DNA of 64,000 bases from CAIRDP01 sp037138335 (GTDB lineage Bacteria; Bacteroidota; Bacteroidia; Bacteroidales; FEN-979), in the NCBI GenBank assembly GCA_037138335.1, contig JBAXIO010000002.1, positions 124,001-188,000 of the forward strand, read 5' to 3'. Below are positions 42,084-53,000 of this stretch, in pieces. The notes under the pieces were generated by a model. That model searched no databases. It saw only the letters and a program-made list of their open reading frames with translations, and was not told the DNA's origin. The position numbers were made by a program, and so were the translations under genes. The first letter of the stretch is position 1. Each line of letters starts with the position of its first letter.

Positions 42084-44006
42084 ATGGGAAAAATAATTGG
42101 AATTGATTTAGGAACTACAAACTCCTGCGTTGCAGTGATGGAAGGTAATGAACCTGTTGTTATTGCAAACAGTGAAGGAAGAAGAACAACCCCTTCGATT
42201 GTTGCATTTACCGATAACGGTGAAAGAAAAGTCGGGGATCCTGCCAAACGTCAGGCAATCACAAACCCCACGAATACGGTTTCTTCAATAAAACGTTTCA
42301 TGGGCGAAACCTATGACCAGGTTCAGGTTGAAATAAAACGTGTACCGTATAAAGTTGCCAAGGGTGACAACAATACCCCCAGGGTTGACATTAACGGAAA
42401 GCTGTATACTCCCCAGGAGATATCAGCCATGGTTCTTCAGAAGATGAAAAAAACTGCCGAAGATTATCTCGGGCAGGAAATAAAGGATGCTGTGATCACG
42501 GTTCCTGCTTACTTCAGCGATTCGCAGAGGCAGGCAACAAAGGAAGCCGGCGAGATTGCAGGCCTGAATGTTAAACGTATTATCAATGAACCTACTGCTG
42601 CAGCCCTTGCCTACGGCCTCGATAAAAAGCATAAAGATATTAAGGTTGCCGTGTATGACCTGGGTGGCGGTACATTCGATATTTCAATTCTCGAGCTGGG
42701 CGACGGTGTGTTTGAAGTTAAATCCACCAATGGGAATACCCACCTGGGAGGTGATGATTTTGACCAGATCGTGATCGACTGGCTGGCCGATGAATTTCTG
42801 AAAGACGAAGGGATTGACCTGCGTAAGGACCCGATGGCATTACAGCGCCTGAAAGAAGCTGCAGAAAAAGCCAAGATAGAACTCTCAAGTTCTGCTGAAA
42901 CAGAGATCAACCTGCCTTACATTATGCCGGTTGACGGAGTTCCCAAGCACCTTGTGAAGAAGCTTACAAGAGCTAAATTCGAACAGCTTGTCGATCGCCT
43001 TATGCAATCGACCATTCCTCCCTGCCAGCAGGCATTGAAGGATGCCGGGATGAACCCTTCCGACGTTGATGAAGTGATCCTGGTAGGTGGATCTACAAGG
43101 ATCCCCGCCATCCAGAAGATAGTCAAGGATTTCTTCGGAAAAGAGCCTTCCAAAGGCGTAAATCCCGATGAGGTTGTTGCAGTTGGTGCAGCTATCCAGG
43201 GAGGCGTTCTTACAGGCGAGGTAAAAGATGTACTGCTTCTTGATGTAACCCCGCTTTCACTCGGGATTGAGACCCTGGGCGGTGTTATGACAAGGCTGAT
43301 AGAATCGAATACCACTATACCTACAAAGAAATCAGAGGTGTTCTCGACTGCGGCGGATAGCCAGACAACTGTTGAGATCCATGTCCTCCAGGGTGAACGC
43401 CCTATGGCTACCCAGAACAAAAGCATAGGAAGGTTCCACCTTGACGGTATACCGCCTGCTCCCAGGGGGATTCCGCAGGTCGAAGTCATTTTCGATATAG
43501 ACGCTAACGGGATACTGCATGTGACCGCAAAGGATAAAGCAACAGGCAAATCCCAGCAGATCAGGATAGAAGCTTCATCGGGCCTTTCCGACGACGATAT
43601 CAGGAAGATGAAGGAGGAAGCCCAGCGCAATGCCGATATCGACAAGAAAATGAAGGAAGAGGTCGATAAGATCAACCAGGCCGATACCATGATATTCCAA
43701 ACGGAAAAGCAGCTGAAGGAATTCGGCGACAAGGTTCCTGCCGACAAGAAAGGCGGCATCGAACATGCCCTTGAAGAACTTAAAACCGCTCATAAAAACC
43801 GCGACGTGGCAGCTATTGACAAAGCTCTTGCAAACCTGAATGCCATATGGCAAACAGCAAGCGAAGAGATGTACAAGAACTCCCAGGGAGCCCAGCAGGG
43901 ACCGCAGGGCGGACCCCAGCCAGGCCAGGAACAGGGGGCAGGCCAGAAAAGTTCGGGAAATGATGAAGTCACCGATGTAGACTTCGAGGAAGTCAAAGAC
44001 AAATAA
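42084..44006 (+). CDS. dnaK: Molecular chaperone DnaK (Hsp70)
   Basis: An ATP-dependent chaperone of 640 residues with normal length and order. The ATPase domain starts IIGIDLGTTNSCVAV, with VYDLGGGTFDIS and VGGSTRIPAIQ. The substrate domain has the linker VLLLDVTPLSLGIETLGG. A helical lid follows, then a Gln/Gly/Pro-rich tail and the conserved end DVDFEEVKDK. grpE and dnaJ are not adjacent; the J-protein in this window is cbpA at 11 kb. An intrinsic terminator follows. Confidence 0.98.
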   Translation: MGKIIGIDLGTTNSCVAVMEGNEPVVIANSEGRRTTPSIVAFTDNGERKVGDPAKRQAITNPTNTVSSIKRFMGETYDQVQVEIKRVPYKVAKGDNNTPRVDINGKLYTPQEISAMVLQKMKKTAEDYLGQEIKDAVITVPAYFSDSQRQATKEAGEIAGLNVKRIINEPTAAALAYGLDKKHKDIKVAVYDLGGGTFDISILELGDGVFEVKSTNGNTHLGGDDFDQIVIDWLADEFLKDEGIDLRKDPMALQRLKEAAEKAKIELSSSAETEINLPYIMPVDGVPKHLVKKLTRAKFEQLVDRLMQSTIPPCQQALKDAGMNPSDVDEVILVGGSTRIPAIQKIVKDFFGKEPSKGVNPDEVVAVGAAIQGGVLTGEVKDVLLLDVTPLSLGIETLGGVMTRLIESNTTIPTKKSEVFSTAADSQTTVEIHVLQGERPMATQNKSIGRFHLDGIPPAPRGIPQVEVIFDIDANGILHVTAKDKATGKSQQIRIEASSGLSDDDIRKMKEEAQRNADIDKKMKEEVDKINQADTMIFQTEKQLKEFGDKVPADKKGGIEHALEELKTAHKNRDVAAIDKALANLNAIWQTASEEMYKNSQGAQQGPQGGPQPGQEQGAGQKSSGNDEVTDVDFEEVKDK

Positions 44007-44029
44007 TCAGGTTATCAACATCAATGCAG

Positions 44030-44059
44030 GGCCGTCATGCACAGTGACGGCCTTTTTTT
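44030..44059 (+). terminator. Intrinsic terminator after dnaK
   Basis: GGCCGTCA (44030-44037) pairs perfectly with TGACGGCC (44045-44052) across a seven-base loop and is followed by seven T residues. Confidence 0.92.
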
Positions 44060-44129
44060 ACTCATAGCTGTATTTCATGTATCACTTTTACGGCTTCGCC
44101 GGATAAAGGAGTACGATAATCTCAGCTAT

Positions 44130-44906
44130 ATGAAAACAATTGGAACGCTTGTTTGCTCTGTCCTGCTGTCAGTGTCAGCGATAAGGGGCCAGGGCTTTGA
44201 AACATTTCAGAATTTCCCGGTACTGTCGGGGAGCTATGCCAACGGCAGCTTCACGGGGACCGACGGCTCTGACTGGACTTATATTCAATGCCGTGGTGAT
44301 AAGGTTATTGAACTGCCTACTCCCTGCCTTGGAAAGAAACGGAATGCACTTCCCAAACTGGTTTCAGGTATGATCCACCATGGATGCGGCAAGATTATAT
44401 TTACATACCGCCAGGCCTTCTCAACTGCGGTTAACCTGGATCTGCTCATCAATGGGGATCTTGTGAAGAATGTCATCAGCGCCGGGGGAAATGCCGATAC
44501 AAGCCTGGTACATTCTTCCGACAGCATTAATGCAGGCATCCCGGGTGATTTTATAATTGAATTCAGGCAGGCCGACAGTCTGAACTCCGGGCAGGTGTGT
44601 ATCGACAATGTTTACTGGACACCCTATGAATCCGGTCTCGGAAGCGAAGAAAAAATTGCAGGCGGTTCTCCCCACAGGCCGTTGAAATTCATCTGGCTGG
44701 GAAAACCGATCAGCATTTATTGCCAGGTGGAAGGAATAAAAGAACTTGCCATTTATTCAACAGAAGGGGGGCTGGTCAGGGACCTGTTCTTTTCAGGGTT
44801 TTACGCATCCCTGTTCCTTGACAATTGTCCTGAGGGTATTTACATAGCCATCCTCCGTGATAAAGAAAAGAACTTCATAAGCAAAGGGAAATTGGTTTTT
44901 TATTGA
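44130..44906 (+). CDS. Exported protein with possible T9SS-like C-terminus, unknown function
   Basis: A protein of 258 residues with a signal peptide (MKTIGTLVCSVLLSVSAIRGQ). The mature N-terminus FETFQNFPVLSGSYANGSF, then DGSDWTYIQCRG, is seen in Bacteroidota exported proteins ahead of jelly-roll domains. The last 60 residues (LAIYSTEGGLVRDLFFSG, then CPEGIYIAILRDKEK and GKLVFY) resemble a degenerate type A T9SS sorting domain. The frame opens at 44037 inside the dnaK terminator, so ATG 44130 is preferred. No catalytic motif is recognised. Confidence 0.72.
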   Translation: MKTIGTLVCSVLLSVSAIRGQGFETFQNFPVLSGSYANGSFTGTDGSDWTYIQCRGDKVIELPTPCLGKKRNALPKLVSGMIHHGCGKIIFTYRQAFSTAVNLDLLINGDLVKNVISAGGNADTSLVHSSDSINAGIPGDFIIEFRQADSLNSGQVCIDNVYWTPYESGLGSEEKIAGGSPHRPLKFIWLGKPISIYCQVEGIKELAIYSTEGGLVRDLFFSGFYASLFLDNCPEGIYIAILRDKEKNFISKGKLVFY

Positions 44907-44920
44907 GGACGCTTTTTCGC

Positions 44921-44928
44921 TATTTTTG
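44921..44928 (+). promoter_or_regulatory. TATTTTTG -7 box for the gene at 44.95 kb
   Basis: A TAnnTTTG match 18 bases before the ATG at 44947. It contains the TTG that would give a false earlier start at 44926. Confidence 0.45.
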
Positions 44929-44946
44929 CGGAGCCAACAAGCTCTT

Positions 44947-46512
44947 ATGCGCAGCCTGATCATTCTTTTGCTTTCGTTTGTACTTGCACACCCAATCATT
45001 ATGGCCCAGAAAGGGAATGAAGGAAAAGACGAAGAAACAGCGAGGATTGAAATCACGGCAAGAAGCGACCAGGAATCGTACCGTGCAATCCCATGCGGCC
45101 ACCACGGGGCACTGGTTTTCTTTAAAAGCGTTGAAATAGCAGATAACCTGAGAGTCAAATGGTATTTTTCGTTTTATGACCAGAACCTGAAACAGCTTTG
45201 GGTAAAAAGCTTTCCGGTGCTTAATGATCTTGATTTCAGGTTTAAAACATTTTCGGGCGACACCCTTATCCTTGTTTTTGTATACAAAGGCAAGATGAAA
45301 AGCGAGGATCAGCCACTTGAAATTGTCAGGATTGCCCTCAACAAAGGCAACTTCATTCCAAACATAACTAAAGTCCCCGCCAATTCAGAGCCTGTTTTTT
45401 TCAATATCCTCGGGAGAAATGCTTTCCTGGCACTGAATCATAAAACAGGACAGGCGGCTATTGAGATCCTTGACCTGAAGTCGAATCACAGCAAGGGCTT
45501 CCTGGTTGACCCTCAGGCAGAGGCAGCCTTCCGCTGGTTCGGGACCGACAGCATTACGGGAAGTTTAAAGGCTGTGGTTTCCAAAGCAATAAGTAAAAAA
45601 GAGACCGGGCACTGGTACCAGGTTTTTGATACGACAGGAAAGGTGTTGAACTCGGTAAACCTCAGCACGATTAACAACGACAGGGAATTTTCGGGTTTCG
45701 AAGCAGTCTCAAACCAGAAAGGGGAGGAGATGGTCATCGGTACGTACAGGCTTAAGAATAGCGGTTCCGGGCAGAAAAACAAGCCCATTACTGAATCCAC
45801 GGGTATTTTTACGAGTCTGCTTCAGCAGGGGAACCAGAAAAATTTGAATTTTGTAAACTTTCTTCAGTTAAAGAGCATTAATTCATTGCTTAGTGCAAAA
45901 GACCTGCTTGATCTGAAAAAGAAAGCTCTGAAGAAGAATAAAAACATTGCTGAATATTCTGTTGATTTCAATGTTCTTCAGGATGAGCCTTTTGAACAGG
46001 ATGGCAGGATAATACAGGTTTCTGAAGTGTATTTTCCGCAGTATCATGTTGAAAATTTTACAGATTTCGATTTTTACGGAAGGCCTTATACGAATTCTTA
46101 TTCAACGTTCGACGGATACCGGTTTACCGGCGCACTCATCACCGCCTACGATCCAGAGGGGATGTTGTTGTGGGATAATGCATTGGAAATAAATGAACTG
46201 ATCAGCCCTGAACTCAGCCCGAAAGTGGTGGTGAAAGTGATGGGCGATAAACTGCTTCTTGCATTTTGTGCTGCCGGAAAAATAGGTTCGAAGATCATAC
46301 ATAATAGCGAAACCAGCGGTAAACTGGAATTCAGCCTGCTGGAATCAAAATATCCAGATGACAAGCTGCTCTCTGAAACAAAAAGCGGGTTGCAGGGATG
46401 GTACGACGATTTCTTCCTCTGCTATGGATTCCAGGAAATAAAAAATGTAGCCATTGAAACCAATAACAAGCGGCTGGTATTCTATTTAACAAAAATAAAA
46501 TTCGAGGAGTAG
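44947..46512 (+). CDS. Large exported protein of unknown function
   Basis: A protein of 521 residues with a signal peptide (MRSLIILLLSFVLAHPIIMAQ). The mature part is rich in short strand-turn patterns (VKWYFSFYDQNLKQLW, FRFKTFSGDTLILVFVY) and may be a beta-propeller-like or beta-rich fold. I see no known catalytic motif, lipobox or T9SS sorting domain. The ATG 44947 is chosen over a TTG at 44926 that lies in a promoter box. Its stop is two bases from the stop of a convergent small lipoprotein gene. Confidence 0.75.
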   Translation: MRSLIILLLSFVLAHPIIMAQKGNEGKDEETARIEITARSDQESYRAIPCGHHGALVFFKSVEIADNLRVKWYFSFYDQNLKQLWVKSFPVLNDLDFRFKTFSGDTLILVFVYKGKMKSEDQPLEIVRIALNKGNFIPNITKVPANSEPVFFNILGRNAFLALNHKTGQAAIEILDLKSNHSKGFLVDPQAEAAFRWFGTDSITGSLKAVVSKAISKKETGHWYQVFDTTGKVLNSVNLSTINNDREFSGFEAVSNQKGEEMVIGTYRLKNSGSGQKNKPITESTGIFTSLLQQGNQKNLNFVNFLQLKSINSLLSAKDLLDLKKKALKKNKNIAEYSVDFNVLQDEPFEQDGRIIQVSEVYFPQYHVENFTDFDFYGRPYTNSYSTFDGYRFTGALITAYDPEGMLLWDNALEINELISPELSPKVVVKVMGDKLLLAFCAAGKIGSKIIHNSETSGKLEFSLLESKYPDDKLLSETKSGLQGWYDDFFLCYGFQEIKNVAIETNNKRLVFYLTKIKFEE

Positions 46513-46514
46513 GC

Positions 46515-46850
46515 CTATTTTTTTGCCGGGTTGATCACAACCAGTTTATTATCACAATTTTGCACCAGCATCGTGGTGTCTTTCAGATTCCCTGAATAAG
46601 CCGGTCCGGAATATTTAATAGTATAAGTTGTACCGCCTGCAAAGGTCTTGCACTGCATTTCATCATGCTGAAGATTTATGGTTGCATGAAGCTGTACGAT
46701 GTTAACGGTAAGTAGTGAATCTCTTTTATTTTCAAAGCAAACAGTCGCCAGGCCATCGCAAGGCTGTGAAGTGGAAGCCTTTTTGCAGGAGGTTGAAAAT
46801 AACATTGTACCAAGGATCAGTGCTGTTAAAATAAGGAGGTTGTTTTTCAT
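46515..46850 (-). CDS. Small lipoprotein, unknown function
   Basis: A protein of 111 residues. The signal peptide ends at a lipobox cysteine (LFSTSC, residue 22), with Lys-Lys after it. The mature part of about 90 residues has three further cysteines (QPCDGLATVC, EMQCKTF, VQNCDNK), which may form disulfides. No family is recognised. The start at 46850 is favoured over an upstream start at 46913 because of the signal peptide and a good promoter 20 bases upstream. Confidence 0.72.
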   Translation of the reverse strand: MKNNLLILTALILGTMLFSTSCKKASTSQPCDGLATVCFENKRDSLLTVNIVQLHATINLQHDEMQCKTFAGGTTYTIKYSGPAYSGNLKDTTMLVQNCDNKLVVINPAKK

Positions 46851-46869
46851 AATCAAAATCTTCGCTTTG

Positions 46870-46899
46870 CAAAAGTACAAGGAATAAATTAATATCAAA
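46870..46899 (-). promoter_or_regulatory. Bacteroidota-type promoter for the small lipoprotein gene
   Basis: On the minus strand TTTG (46899-46896), an 18-base spacer and TACTTTTG (46877-46870), ending 19 bases before the ATG at 46850. This is one of the clearest promoters in the window. Confidence 0.6.
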
Positions 46900-46977
46900 A
46901 TGCAGATTGACATAACAAAAGACAGAAATAGTTTGTTAGGGTTGTATGGGAAACACTAAAAAATTGAAAATTAATTT

Positions 46978-46985
46978 TACTTTTG
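46978..46985 (+). promoter_or_regulatory. TACTTTTG -7 box for the giant PKD gene
   Basis: A TAnnTTTG match 105 bases before the ATG at 47091. The leader is longer than elsewhere in this window. Nothing in the remaining leader resembles a riboswitch or terminator. Confidence 0.45.
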
Positions 46986-47090
46986 TAGATTCTGAAAAAA
47001 ATCGAATTTCAGGCAACCATACAACTGCAACCATTGTCATCTAAATCAAGTATAAGTTAATTATTGTAAACGTCTTCTAATATCAACCCT

Positions 47091-50000
47091 ATGCGGAATT
47101 TAACATTGCGCCTTTTTTTCATTTGCGGGTTCCTGCTACTGTCTTCCCCTTTTCTGATTGCACAAAATGCTCCTAATGCCGCCTGTCCCGATACTCAACC
47201 GGTTGTTATAGGCCCTGATGTGGTCAGGGCAGGGCAAACCGTAACCTATATGACTTATGACATTCCAGGTCATAGTTATACATGGGTAGTTCCTGCAGGC
47301 GGAAGTGCAAGCATACTCAACCAGAACCAGGTCACGATTACATGGGGGAGCACTCCGATGACAGTGGTGCTTAAAATTAGAGAAGGCAATAGCGCTAAGC
47401 CAGGCTGTGTTGAGGTAGAAACACAGAAGAAGATTACAATTCAGCCTTTGCTGCATGCTTTTTATTATTATCAGTATGAAACCGGCACCTGCTTTTACAA
47501 TAAAGTCGACTTCACAGGTGATGTATCGGTGCACCCGGGGCAAACAATAACCTACGCATGGGATTTTGGAGATCCGGCTTCAGGGGTTAGCAACACATCT
47601 GTCTTACCAAATCCATCCCATATTTTCCCGACAGTATCCGGTCTAACGTACACGGTCACGCTGACTTTGACCAATACTGCAGGGCAGCAGGACATGATTA
47701 CCGATTATGTTTACGTTGATCCTGACACTTATAAGCCGATTGCCGTACTGCCGGTGCCGGCCAATCCGAACTGCCTCAGCCAGGCATATACATTCAATGC
47801 AGCAGGGAGCCAGCCTACGTTTAAACCCACCTCCGAAACCTTTTTATACGTTGATTGGGATTTTGGCGACGGCACAACGGCCCATTATGAAAAATTTGGC
47901 AGCACGCCTCCTGTATTGCAAACAACGCATATCTATGCTTCTTATGGAACTAAAACGGTGACATTAACCCTGACCAATACCGTTCATTGCATGGTGACTA
48001 AAACCATCCAGGTTGATGTTCCGAACACCATGCCTGTTGCCGGGTTCCTTGTTGCCAAATCCTGCGTGAACGAACCCACTTCTTTTACAGATATTTCTTC
48101 AACACCAATTGCACCCCTCGTTATAACAGACTGGAGTTGGGACTGGAACGACGGATCCAACTCAACCTATAATTACATAACGAATCCTCCGCCCGTTCCG
48201 GTGATCCATCCATTTATGGATCTGGCCTCGCATAATGTTACGCTTACTGTCACCAACAGTAACGGTTGTAAAAACATATATTCCCTGCCTGTTCAGGCAG
48301 AACCTTCACCCCAGGCCAATTTCTCTTATCCTGTTGTGATCTGTTCCGGCGACGTTGTGCAGTTCAAAGATATGAGTTCACCCCTGACGGGCAGCCCTAT
48401 CGTTAGCTATCAGTGGAACTTCGGCGATCCTACATCGCCCAGCAACACCTCAATCCTGCAAAATCCAACCCATCTTTTTTCAGGTGCGGGAAATTTCATC
48501 ATTACACTCACGGTAGCGAACAATGCAGGATGTGTCAACACAAAAACGCTTCCTGTGGCCAATCCTCTTGTTGTAAACCCCCATCCTGATATTGACTTCA
48601 CCCAGGTGCAGGGAGTTACTGCCTATGAACAGATTTTTACATCAATAATCAATCCCGCACAGCACGTAGGGAATAATGTGTACTGGGAATTCGGAGATGG
48701 AACCAATGGATTCGGTTCACCCATCACCCACAATTACCCGGGGCCGGGCAGCTTCACAGCCCGCTGTACAGCCACCGACATGGTAACCGGGTGCACCAAC
48801 GTAGTGACCCACGATATGATGCTTGGAGGGCCGCCTGCTGCCTGCTTTACTGCCAATCCACCCAATGAATGCCAGAATGTCAATATTTTATTTGTGCCTT
48901 GTCCCCCTGGGGGCCAGATCGATTTTGAGGATTGGGATTTTGGGGATGGGACGCCTGTACAGCATTTCGTTCCTCCCTTCACACCGGCTTCTCCGACTCA
49001 TTCATATATCGCACCTGGGCCTTATCATGTGAAAAGGGTTGTTAACCAGGGAACCCCGCTTGAAGCATCATTTGATCTCTGGGTAACGATTTATGATTCC
49101 CCCACTGCGAATTTCATATGGTTCAGTGATCCCGCCCACCTGCATCAAAGCCAGGCCTGCGACGGACAGGATGTTTATTTCGTGGATCAATCGTTTGCAA
49201 ATTCCACCCCCCCGGGAACAATTTACCAGTGGTTGTGGACCTTTGATGATCCTCTTTCAGGAGCCGCCAATACTTCAACCCTGCAAAACCCCACCCATAC
49301 TTTCATGAGTGGACAAACATCGTATAATGTGACATTGCAGGCCTGGGAAAACCTTGAGAACTGCCCAAGTCCTGTCAAGACAATCAATGTGCCGATCAAT
49401 ACTCCTATTCCCGTAGAATTCGGTTACGGAACTAATGTCTGCCTTGATCAGGCGGTTAACTTCACGACAGATCCTGCAGCTTTGCCTCCTTCAGATTACA
49501 CCTGGCTATGGGATTTTGGAGATGGCAACAATTCGGCAGCGCCGGGAAGTGTTTCGCATTTGTATGCTTCTGTGGGGGATTATACCGTAACCCTGACGCT
49601 TACCGATGTCAATGGCTGCAGCAAGTCAAAACAGCATATTATCAGCATTATTCCAAAGCCAATTGCCAATTTCATGTTTGCTTCACCTACCTGTTTTGGC
49701 TCAGCGATCCAATTTACCGACCTTTCCGTAGTCCCCTTGCCATATAACGACGTGATCGTTGGATGGGACTGGGATTTTGGGGACGGCACTCTGCATGACC
49801 TTACAAGGAATCCCACACATATTTATGCAGTATACAGCTCTACAGGATGGAATGTGACACTCACCGTAACAACGAACCGCGGTTGTTCCCAGACCAGGAC
49901 TATTAATGTACAGCAGGTTGCCTCCCCTCTGGCTGATTTCCAGGTTACAGGAGGGACTTTTTCCTGCGTTGCGCCACAATCGGTTCATTTCAGTGATCTC

Positions 50001-53000
50001 TCCCAGACCAATGGGGGCGGGAACCTGATGTCATGGTCCTGGGATTTCGGAGACCCCGCTTCAGGAGCATTCAATTTCTCAACAGCACAGAACCCATCGC
50101 ATATATACAACACTTCGGGGCCTAAGAGGATTACTTTAATCGTAAGCAACACGAATTATTGTAACGATACCATTTTTCACGATATTACCATTAATGCGCT
50201 TCCTTTACCTGACTTTGCTTTTTCAACCCCCTGCCTGGGTAACAATACCTTGTTTACCGACAACACCATTCCAAATGCTGCGGGAATCTTGTCCTGGGCC
50301 TGGGATTTTGGCGACGGAGGCACATCACCCCTTCAGAATCCGCAACATCTCTTTGCCACAGCGGGAACACACACTGTTACTCTCGTGGTTGTTAACTCAA
50401 ACGGTTGTACAAACACCAAGGTGAAAACCATTAATGTAAACCCGAAACCGGTTGTTGATTTTATAGAGACAAGCCCCTTCTGCCAGCATGCACAGGTTAC
50501 TTTTACAAGCCAGGCATATGTGCCGGCAGGTTTTACCAGCTTCATTAATAACTGGATGTGGAGATTCGGCGACGGTTCAGCTGTTGGGATCGGACCTGTT
50601 GTCACCCATACCTACCTTGATGCTTCGATTTCCCATACGGTCACACTGATCGCCACGACAACCGACGGATGCGTTGACTCTGTTTCCAAAGTCGTAACAG
50701 GAATCGCGGCACCTATTGCCGACTTTACCAATCTTGGCGTTGGCTGTCTTGGCCAATCATTGAGTTTTGTTGATAATTCCCAAAGCAATGGAGGCGGTAC
50801 AATCAGCCAATGGTCTTGGAATTTTGATGATCCGGGCTCAGGCTCATCCAACACTTCTACTTTGCAGAACCCGACGCATAGTTTCACCAGCGCGGTAGTT
50901 CATCATGTCTCCCTCACAGTCACAAACGTAAACGGATGCACAGCTACAAAGACAAATGATGTTAGCATAGCGGCAAAACCCGTTGCCGACTTCACCTCAT
51001 CCAGCAGCTGCCTGGGCAACCTGACAGTATTTACTGACAAATCTACAACACTGACAGGGTCCCTGGTTCTTTGGGCCTGGGATTTTGGTGACGGGGGGAC
51101 TGCACTTACGCAAAACCCCACATACATGTTCAGCACTCCGGGACTCCATTATGTTACATTGACCGTAACCAATTCCAACGGTTGCACACAGAGTGTTACC
51201 TACCCTGTTGAAGTATACCCTTACCCGGTTACATCATTCGGTTTCTCTTCACCCACCTGCGCGGGCAACAGCGTGACATTTACAGATATGTCGATCACGG
51301 GTCATGGTTATATTGTCAGAAGGATGTGGGATTTCGGTGACGGGAATTTACTGAACACAACATCCGTTTCAACCACACATCAGTATGCCAACGGAGGAAC
51401 ATATAATGTCACCCTCATAGTGAAAACCTCCGACAGTTGCACGGGAACGAAAACAATATCGGTACCCATTCAATTTGCCCCTGTTGCATCATTTACTGCC
51501 ATAAATTCACTTTGTGTTCTCACTCCTGTCCAATTCAACGACAACTCCCAGCCTAACGGGGGAGGGACCATAACACAATGGAACTGGAATTTCGGAGATC
51601 CCGGCTCAGGTGGAAACAACAACTCAACCCAGCAGAACCCGGTTCATAATTTCAGCGCTTCAGGTGTTTTTAAAGTACGTCTGACTGTAGCCAATGCCGA
51701 TGGCTGTATAGGAAAGGATTCCATGATGGTTACCATCAATGCAAATCCTGTCGCTAATTTTACGGCCACCAATGCATGCCAGGGCAATGCAACTACGTTT
51801 ACCGACAATTCAATCCCCAATGCAGGTGTGATCGTGTCATGGTTGTGGAATTTTGGTGACGGCGGCAGTTCCGCAGTCCAGAATCCAACCTATACCTATG
51901 TTACAGGAGGCATTTTTAATGTCACACTTACAGTGACTACTTCAAACGGATGTATACATTCAGTAAGCAAACCTGTGGAAGTATGGGCCAGGCCAAACAT
52001 CCAGTTCAGTTATACTTCCCCCACCTGTGCCGGGAGTTCAGTTACTTTTACCGATATTTCGGTTCCGTCGCATGGTTATATCACCAACAGGAACTGGGAT
52101 TTCGGCGATGGAAATACAGGCACCAGCGCCAGCCCGACCATTTCACATACATATACCACGGGAGGGAACTACCAGGTTATACTTAGCATTACCACTTCCG
52201 ATAATTGTACAGGGAACAATACCATTTCTGTTCCTATCCAGTACAACCCGATCTCCGGATTCCAATGGTCAAATGCCGTCTGTGCACTGGCCCCTGTCCA
52301 GTTCACTGATATCTCCCAACCCAACGGGGGCGGGCAGATCACTCAATGGAACTGGACTTTCGGTGATCCCGGATCAGGCGGAAACAATACTTCCACCCAG
52401 CAGAACCCTGCACACAATTTTAGTGCAGCAGGTCAATTTATGGTGCATCTTAAAGTTACCAATGCAAGTGGATGTTATAAAGACAGCAGCGCCCAGATCA
52501 CTATCGAAGCAAATCCGACCGCGACTTTTACTGCAACAAGTGTGTGCAAAGGCAGCCCAACGGTATTCACCGGGACTCCTGGTGCCGGAACAATTGCTAC
52601 CTGGTCCTGGGATTTCGGTGACGGCGGAACAGGATCGGGCCAGAACCCTTCATACACTTATGCTAACGATGGAACATATACGGTCGTTCTGAATGTGGCG
52701 AGCTCGGGCGGGTGCCTTGGAACGTACAGCAAAACGATACAGGTTTATGGTTCCCCGGTTTCTCAATTCAAGTTCTCTTCACCGACTTGTGCCAGTGATT
52801 CGGTACAATTCACCGATCTTTCAGTTACGGCTCACGGAAGTATTAATAAATGGGAATGGGATTTCGGTGATGGTGGGACTATTACCATAACCTTCCCGGG
52901 CAATGCGAATGTGAAACACAAATACGCAAATGGCGGGAATTACAATGTAAAGCTAAAAATCACGACTTCCGACAATTGTACCAATGAGATCACCTTACCG

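Noticed and set aside
42917..43759. Antisense open frame of 280 codons within dnaK
   Set aside because: A long antisense frame opposite highly conserved dnaK is a known artefact of its codon use; no promoter or start site supports it.
44037..44129. Upstream start of the exported protein at 44.1 kb
   Set aside because: The ATG at 44037 lies in the stem of the dnaK terminator, and a proper signal peptide starts at 44130.
46986..47090. Possible riboswitch or small RNA in the 105-base leader of the giant PKD gene
   Set aside because: No stable stem, terminator or known aptamer pattern is visible; the leader is AT-rich and unstructured by eye.
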